Below are positions 59,801 to 64,000 of a DNA stretch of 64,000 nt, one piece after another. The stretch covers positions 115,563 through 179,562 of the forward strand of contig JAKSIB010000004.1 in assembly GCA_024399065.1 (NCBI GenBank). Direction: 5' to 3'. A model generated the notes under the pieces. The model saw nothing but the letters and a program-made list of their open reading frames with translations. It was not told the origin of the DNA and did not search any database. Numbering within the stretch: position 1 is the first letter of the stretch; each line of letters begins with the position of its first letter. Origin of the DNA: Fibrobacter sp. Lineage in GTDB: Bacteria; Fibrobacterota; Fibrobacteria; Fibrobacterales; Fibrobacteraceae. The position numbers and the translations under genes were made by a program.

Positions 59801-61826
59801 TGGCCAAGACGGCACTATTTGGTATATCGATAGTTCCAGGTTCGTAGTATCTATCGGTGGCGATACGGTGGCTGCTAGCTACGATACGGTTTGGCGCGAA
59901 GGTCAGCAGAGCTACGTTCTTTGCTTCGATCCTACTGATAAGATCTTCAATGGTGATGATTACGAAATCAAGGTGGGCGTGAATTTTGCGGGCAAGTTTG
60001 CCGCCGATTCTATAGAGTGGGTAGAACCCAAGTGGCGTGAAAAGGATACCGAAGATTCTGTATCTATCGTTGTCGCGTCGGGTTCGGGCGATGTTGTGCG
60101 CGCTACAGATAAGTTCAAAGTGGTTGTGAATACCCAGAACTTTGCCGACGATGTGGTGGATCCTATCCCGTCGCTGAATGTGGTGGTAGCTTGCGCCGTG
60201 TCTGGCGATGAGGAATCTGTGACTGCGGCCCATGTGGATGGCGGTAAGTATGAGTCGGCCGCAATTGCTAAGCGAGAAGGCGCTGCTGTTCGTGGCGACG
60301 GGGTGCTGGACTGTGCCGCCAAGGATTCTGTTGTGGCAAGATTCGTGGACCCGGTTTATGGCGGGGAAACTCGCACTGCTGTGGGCTTTGAAGACGTGGT
60401 GAAGAATGAATATAAGTTTGTTCAAGTTGGTGGTGCCGCAGGTAATGCCTCGGATGTTGAAAGCTCCGCCGCCCTGGATTCCGTGGAGACCATGAACGCG
60501 GAATTTGGTTTCCGTGTGACTGCCGTGAGTCCCACGCTGTACAAGGCCGATACCATTATGGTCGCCCTGTTTACCGATGCCGGCGATACGGTGTGGGTGA
60601 GCGCTGTGGAAACCGATGTGTATTCCAGCGAGTTTGTTGGTGAGGGTTCCTTTAAGTTCGTGGTGAATGCTGCGGACCAGAAGGACACCCTGCTGGATGC
60701 CGCCATGGATCTGGATGCGGAATCCAACCGTGTCGTGATTTATGCCCAGGTGGATGGCGACAAGTCGGAACTGGAAAGTCGCGATTCCCTGGTGGTCTAC
60801 TACGACTTTATCCCGGCGGATTCCGCAGAAATCCTGGACCAGGATCAGGATGGCCGTGCTGACTTTGTGCGCGTGCATTTCGTAAGGGATGTCCGCCGCG
60901 AAGACTTCGCCATTGATACCGTGGTTTGGGGTTCTGGTAAGGGCCGCGGGGTAGATGCTTCTGAGATCGTGGTTTCCGCAGATGGTCGCTGGATCGAGGC
61001 GCCCCTGAAGGCTGCCTTTGATTACGGCGTGACTGAAGATGCTGTGGATAAGAAGGGCGCTGGTAAGGGCTATCTGGCTGTTTCTAGAAAAACTGCTAGC
61101 GCAGCTCAGAAGATCTCTTTGAAGGACCGTGTGGGTGCCGTGGCGGTTTCTGCCGTAAAGCATCCGGGTAAGTTGAGCGACGAAGACTACATGGATGTGG
61201 ATGCAGTGCTTCCGCCGGATACCTTGGTGGTGACCATGTCCGAAGCCGAGGACAGCATCGCCGCAAAGACATTTGAACTTGTTGCTGGTTCCGCCGCGGG
61301 TTCCGCTGCCAAGTCAGGTTTCGTCAAGTTCGGCAAGGCTTCCGCCGACAAGTCTCGCAAGGTGTGGACCTTGGTGCTGGCCCGTTCCGTGGATATCCAT
61401 GTGGGAGACACCCTCACTACGAATCCGGACGCCTCCACCTTCGACAAGGCCGGCAACGCCCCGGGTATCGGCGGTGTTACCGTCACCGGCGAAGAAGGCG
61501 AAGTGTACCTCTACATCGTAAAGGCCCACCCGCCGGTAGTGAAGGCTGGCAACCGCGCCCGCATCAAGGTGGAAACCAAGAAATCTTATAAGGCTTACGT
61601 GACCATCTTCGATAACATGGGTAATTTCATCGCCCAGTTTAGTGGCCGCTCCAAGTTCGAGGACGCCAACGCCGACAACGCCACCCAGGTAAGTTTCATC
61701 GAATGGGACCAGTACACCGACGACGGCCGCCTGGCAGGCACCGGCGTGTACATCTGGAAAATTCACTTCGTATTCTCCGATGGCCACAAGGAATGGCGTA
61801 CCATCAGAACGGGAATTAAGAGATAA
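56820..61826 (+). CDS. Giant surface protein with ten InlB-like repeats and FlgD-like C-terminus
   Basis: 1668 residues from ATG 56820 with AGGGAAGGGA upstream. Signal peptide about residues 1-22 (FAFLAVFCSLSWGA). About residues 22-960 hold ten beta-repeats of about 70-95 residues (GGxVSP ... GYRFxxWxVS ... NCxIAD ... TVNGxC), each usually with a Cys pair. Residues about 960-1570 are acidic, Ig-like domains without obvious repeats. The last 90 (KAYVTIFDNMGNFIAQF, GTGVYIWKIHF) form a FlgD-like Ig domain common at the C-terminus of Fibrobacter secreted proteins. Probably an adhesin or surface-layer protein. Its stop abuts the next, opposite-strand gene. Confidence 0.8.
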   Translation: MFKRVIVRIFAFLAVFCSLSWGATLTVTTGTNGGSVSPTSKSVSAGTSVTITATPESGRRFVNWSVTPSANCVLADNKSATTKVTVNGDCTVKATFKLIYTVTVTASAGGRTDVTSKVVDYNGAWKFTAIPNTGYMLSNWTITSGADKCKLENATELTARVSGVSGDCTIKANFVHQPFVDVKVGPYGSDLYTGCVATNEKVCSLPTLPGGSCLLIGSSCILEYTASLEPGSSINIKYELREGYAFEKWELAGSSYFESRIEEKINEDIDFDPAHCKIADPSSPSTTLTVNGDCIVQTKVRALPYYNVRVASGQGNVSPAKQSYAEVGSKVNISATADYGYRFTKWSVSGSNCVIADSKSSSTTMIVNGNCMVYANFVETVVVGVSAGTGGTVSPKDYVTYDVGSSNAITATPSTGYRFDKWTVSDTKNCVVANTASASTKVTVKGPCQITAMFIRNYRVDVALDAVGYYYETARNEFFVDAGTKAALVTPTYSGFRFYRWRFEKGAENCSISDTTAATTEILVNGNCHVDAVMLKVETLTVSAGAGGGTVAPHGDNSVLASLSAKIAATASSGYRFDKWVSSHDTKCPIADPSSNATSVTVNASCTVTAKFVKQARVTRSCAVGGCVRGGSATYDSGSTVDVDGYVNSGFRFDHWVVSPKENCKIADSTVMKTTMVVNGDCSIQPFIVKQHEVTFSSNLEGVFAEEKKALDEGVSVPVTAVEKDGFVFAYWVIKSGRENCSISEDYGMTTSITANGECTLYAHYAPDPAYKVTEEFVKYDYVKNHQGFYDGSIRFMLEPSDEKWYRVDFYTRLPRFREFTVNYFDKGSFDSIPIYWIGVTHWDTITTFIPASASGSYFTISHNESNSYYCDHEVSVRAELVPSYPLEIVAGDGGYIGEYELYRMYKTLPVGAYIPYMAVPYLGYMPDSWDVLEGGCSVQYAWNYDYYALMNDGKCSIRMNFTDDTTIVPTLKINSLDESDLPRLCADVSVGVDGQDGTIWYIDSSRFVVSIGGDTVAASYDTVWREGQQSYVLCFDPTDKIFNGDDYEIKVGVNFAGKFAADSIEWVEPKWREKDTEDSVSIVVASGSGDVVRATDKFKVVVNTQNFADDVVDPIPSLNVVVACAVSGDEESVTAAHVDGGKYESAAIAKREGAAVRGDGVLDCAAKDSVVARFVDPVYGGETRTAVGFEDVVKNEYKFVQVGGAAGNASDVESSAALDSVETMNAEFGFRVTAVSPTLYKADTIMVALFTDAGDTVWVSAVETDVYSSEFVGEGSFKFVVNAADQKDTLLDAAMDLDAESNRVVIYAQVDGDKSELESRDSLVVYYDFIPADSAEILDQDQDGRADFVRVHFVRDVRREDFAIDTVVWGSGKGRGVDASEIVVSADGRWIEAPLKAAFDYGVTEDAVDKKGAGKGYLAVSRKTASAAQKISLKDRVGAVAVSAVKHPGKLSDEDYMDVDAVLPPDTLVVTMSEAEDSIAAKTFELVAGSAAGSAAKSGFVKFGKASADKSRKVWTLVLARSVDIHVGDTLTTNPDASTFDKAGNAPGIGGVTVTGEEGEVYLYIVKAHPPVVKAGNRARIKVETKKSYKAYVTIFDNMGNFIAQFSGRSKFEDANADNATQVSFIEWDQYTDDGRLAGTGVYIWKIHFVFSDGHKEWRTIRTGIKR

Positions 61827-62537
61827 TTAGTTTTCGGGAGCTGCTACAGTTGCTGGTTCTTCCGGGGCGTCGCTGATGTCCTCGTGGACTTCGGTGTTCG
61901 GGGTGTAGGGCTGTTCGTGGACAATGTCAAAGTTCACGAAAACGCTTGCGCCGAAATGACGTGCAGAAGTCTTGTAGGTGAGATTCTTGTATTCGTAGCT
62001 CTTGGTAAAGGAAGTGTAGGTGTAGTCAAATGTGACGCCCACGTTTCCGGGGAAGGCTGCGCCGATGGTGAATTTCGTCAAAAAGTTCAGGGGCTTTTCC
62101 CACCAGGCACCTTCGGTTGTGAGGGGGAGGGGCCAGCCGGCGCGTGCTTCGATGAAGGGTGTGATCTCCATGAATTCGCGGGGCGATTTCAGTACGATGG
62201 ATGCCCATACCGGCAAACTGCTGGGGGCCAGCGTTAGCTTGTCCGTCTTTTCCTTGCCCAGGTAGCCCACGCCTGCACCGAACTGGAACGGGGCGAACTT
62301 TGTCGCAAAGAGGAGCTCAACGTTCACTTCGACAGAAAGGTCGGTGTCGTATTCCTTTTCTTCGGCGACGCCGCTCACGTTCTTCTGTAAGGTGGTGTTT
62401 GTCGGGGCGAGAACTCCGATGTGGCCGCGCAATTCCATGGCCTGGGTGGGCTGCGGTGCCAGAGCAACGATTGCAGTGAGTGCTGCAGAGACTATAGCTG
62501 CAGGTGCTGCGGCGAATGTGGGCAAAATCTTTCTCAT
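61827..62537 (-). CDS. Outer-membrane beta-barrel protein
   Basis: 236 residues. Long alanine-rich signal peptide (ALTAIVALAPQPTQA, cleavage about residue 33), then repeated amphipathic strands (FGAGVGYLGKE, EITPFIEARAGWPLP, KFTIGAAFPGNVGVTFDYTY, ARHFGASVFVNFDI) as in small OmpX/OmpW-like barrels. After the last strand is a 25-residue acidic tail rich in Glu and Pro. Function unknown. Convergent with and immediately adjacent to the giant surface protein; no terminator lies between them. Confidence 0.7.
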   Translation of the reverse strand: MRKILPTFAAAPAAIVSAALTAIVALAPQPTQAMELRGHIGVLAPTNTTLQKNVSGVAEEKEYDTDLSVEVNVELLFATKFAPFQFGAGVGYLGKEKTDKLTLAPSSLPVWASIVLKSPREFMEITPFIEARAGWPLPLTTEGAWWEKPLNFLTKFTIGAAFPGNVGVTFDYTYTSFTKSYEYKNLTYKTSARHFGASVFVNFDIVHEQPYTPNTEVHEDISDAPEEPATVAAPEN

Positions 62538-62675
62538 GGAGGCAAATATAGCTTTCCTAGGGGTGTCGACACTGCCGTTGTATGTAAAAAGAAACTAGCT
62601 TGGTGGACTTAAATTGAGTATATTAGGGGTAGCCTTGTTCTTAAGGCTCGCTTTTCAAATTCGTTAGGAGGTTTT

Positions 62676-63554
62676 ATGTTCGGAAAAATTTCTAAGGTAG
62701 CTGCGGTCGTTGTGCCTGCATTGCTTCTTGCTTGTGGTGAGACTTCGACTTCGCCGGATGCAACCGGTGGCAACGGTGGCGATGTTTCTTCTAGCAGCAA
62801 CGTATTGTCTTCTAACAGCGACGCATTGTCTTCTAGTAGCGACACGGGCACGTTGCCCGAAGTGTCCAGTTCTTCTGTAGAAAGCGGGTCTTCGGCTGCC
62901 TTGGATTCCGCCCTGGCAGCCCTGACTGGTAAGCTTATGCATTGGGTGGGTGCCGAAGACGGAAGCCGAATTGAAACCGGCCTCGACGTCGGTACAAATA
63001 CTTCCGGTTTGTGGTGGGAGTATCGGGATGACGACGATGGTGGAGAATCTACTCTTGAATGGCCTGTTGAACTTGGCAAAGGTGATGATTCTTTTTCCAA
63101 GGATCCTGTTGTCGAGTACTGTGGCGGTCTGTGCGGAATCTACAATCTGAAGAGAGGACAGTATCTCGAGGGTAATCCCTATGTCGCAACGTTTTTCTAT
63201 GTGGGTGGCTATGAAGATGAAGACGATGATTCAGCCGCCCCGGTGGACGCCTCCAAGTGGAATGGCATTTGCGTAGCCTATACATCTGACGATCCTATGG
63301 ATCTTGAAATGGGCTTAGGTGATGTTGATGCGGAAATGAATTATGAAAGACGTTCCGTGATTTTGCCGAAATCTGAGTCTCCTACAACGAAATGCTTTAG
63401 ATGGAGAAACTTTTCGTATGGCGCAGGCGATCGTCATAATGGATCAGAGTTTGCTGATAAGCTTGTTTCCTTGCATTTTAAGGTTCAGGGCAAAGCAGGT
63501 ACGACAGGCAGCTTCAATATTCTGGGCCTCTCCTCCAATGAATTTGGGGAGTAA
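62676..63554 (+). CDS. Lipoprotein with Ser-rich linker and beta-sandwich domain
   Basis: 292 residues, RBS TTAGGAGG. Lipobox LLLAC (cysteine about residue 20), then 55 residues of Ser/Asn/Gly linker (SSSSNVLSSNSDALSSSSD). The C-terminal domain (about residues 90-290) has WWEYRDDDDGGESTLEWPVE, WNGICVAYTSDDPMDLEM, CFRWRNFSYG and FKVQGKAGTTGSFNILGL, the strand pattern of a carbohydrate-binding or jelly-roll domain seen in Fibrobacter cell-surface lipoproteins (CBM11-like by recall). Probably surface-exposed glycan binding. Promoter-like TATATT-type box not clear; gap 62538-62675 shows nothing else. Confidence 0.75.
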   Translation: MFGKISKVAAVVVPALLLACGETSTSPDATGGNGGDVSSSSNVLSSNSDALSSSSDTGTLPEVSSSSVESGSSAALDSALAALTGKLMHWVGAEDGSRIETGLDVGTNTSGLWWEYRDDDDGGESTLEWPVELGKGDDSFSKDPVVEYCGGLCGIYNLKRGQYLEGNPYVATFFYVGGYEDEDDDSAAPVDASKWNGICVAYTSDDPMDLEMGLGDVDAEMNYERRSVILPKSESPTTKCFRWRNFSYGAGDRHNGSEFADKLVSLHFKVQGKAGTTGSFNILGLSSNEFGE

Positions 63555-63584
63555 TGCTTGCAATAGGGAGGGTGTTGCTCACTC

Positions 63585-63896
63585 CAGGAGATAAAATTGG
63601 GAAAAGTGGCAATTTTACGGGAAAAAGCATGGTAAACTGCGCCAAATTCCCGTAAAATTTCAAACAACATAATGACTTTAGGCCCGGAATGCTGAATTCT
63701 GGGCCTTAAATGTATGGTTTCGGGTGGAAAAAGCTTGGCGTTGGGTTGGAAAAGTTGAAAAATTACCCGGATCAAACCCAAATATTGGCGAAATCGGGTG
63801 GGGTCGTTGCTGACAAACTAATATTTTACGGGAAAACGCCTTTCTCTGCGACCTGGTTTCCCGTAAAAAACGGGGTTTTCGGAAAATTATCTCCTG
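63585..63896. repeat. Structured inverted-repeat-ended element, copy 2
   Basis: 312 bp with perfect 10-bp terminal inverted repeats CAGGAGATAA (63585-63594) and TTATCTCCTG (63887-63896). Hairpin 1 AATTTTACGGGAA / TTCCCGTAAAATT (63611-63623, 63647-63659; 13 bp perfect), central hairpin GGCCC-G-GAAT / ATTC-T-GGGCC (63681-63705), hairpin 2 TTTTACGGGAAA / TTTCCCGTAAAA (63824-63835, 63857-63868). Same order as at 15606-15910. Confidence 0.8.
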
Positions 63897-63921
63897 AATG
63901 CTTGTTTTCAGACTATAAAAT

Positions 63922-63951
63922 AAAAAAAGACATCCTTTCGGATGTCTTTTT
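63922..63951 (-). terminator. Terminator after tRNA-Gly (bidirectional)
   Basis: AAAAAGACATCC-TTTC-GGATGTCTTTTT, symmetrical, directly beyond the tRNA 3' end on the minus strand. Confidence 0.9.
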
Positions 63952-63959
63952 CATTTTAG

Positions 63960-64000
63960 AGCGGGAAAAGGGACTCGGACCCTCGACCCCGACCTTGGCA
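63960..64000 (-). tRNA. tRNA-Gly(GCC), 3' part only
   Basis: Read on the minus strand from the window edge: TGCCAA (anticodon GCC inside the loop, its first T outside the window), stem GGTCG, variable GGGTC, T-arm GAGGG-TCCGAGT-CCCTT, acceptor strand TTCCCGC and discriminator T. The 5' half is outside the window. No CCA is encoded (CTAAAA follows). The T-loop reads TCC instead of the near-invariant TTC. Confidence 0.8.

Noticed and set aside
1..64000. CRISPR arrays
   Set aside because: No regularly spaced 24-40 bp repeats with unique spacers; the repeats seen are dispersed, tandem gene copies or 10-bp iterons.
1..64000. Prophage or integrative element
   Set aside because: No integrase, portal, terminase or tail genes; the lysozyme-like and NlpC-like genes alone do not support a prophage.

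Overview
The window looks like a chromosomal segment of a Fibrobacter-like bacterium, probably from the rumen or gut. The evidence is serine-rich linkers after lipoprotein cysteines (2112, 62676), a TIGR02171-like secreted protein at the left edge, FlgD-like or T9SS-like C-terminal domains on secreted proteins, many Rpn/PD-(D/E)XK genes, and short interspersed repeats such as GTCATCCTGGAGCGAAGCG. This assignment is inference; there is no rRNA and only one partial tRNA to anchor it.

Layout. 1-4.7 kb: envelope and secreted proteins separated by repeat-borne terminators. 4.7-6.3 kb: a radical SAM/SPASM enzyme with a small partner, facing a four-gene operon (6.7-14.1 kb) across a palindrome-rich control region. 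That operon encodes two related large proteins, one membrane anchored, plus an NlpC/P60-like and a lysozyme-like protein with SH3-like modules. 14.2-19.4 kb: a Wzi-like outer-membrane protein, a structured repeat, a DUF6261-like gene, a gene remnant and small envelope proteins. 19.8-24 kb: a KAP-type membrane NTPase and two sugar-nucleotide or nucleotidyltransferase genes. 24-25.6 kb: a 2-TM protein and a decayed PIN toxin with its antitoxin. 26-29.7 kb: three tandem Rpn-type units, two broken.

30-52.2 kb is a large, mostly minus-strand surface polysaccharide locus: dTDP-rhamnose genes, a UDP-glucuronate epimerase with a frameshift at its start, a lic1-like phosphocholine module (BCCT transporter, LicC, an HTH-LicC-LicA fusion, LicD), glycosyltransferases, two pyruvyltransferase/FrhB-like pairs, Wzy and Wzx. 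A RloAB (AbiL-like) defence pair sits between rmlD and rmlC. 52.7-54.7 kb holds a translationally coupled ATPase plus PD-(D/E)XK nuclease, a candidate defence pair. 55-56.3 kb carries another Rpn gene with a duplicated C-terminus. It is followed by a candidate structured RNA, a 1669-residue repeat-rich surface protein, a beta-barrel protein, a lipoprotein, a second copy of the structured repeat and the 3' end of a tRNA-Gly.

Strongest candidates for undescribed biology: (i) Rpn genes with well-placed internal Shine-Dalgarno/ATG sites, including a free-standing duplicated C-terminus, suggesting intragenic or orphan antitoxins; (ii) the ATPase-nuclease pair at 52.7-54.7 kb; (iii) the 6.7-14.1 kb operon; (iv) two 305-312 bp elements about 48 kb apart with the same hairpin architecture.
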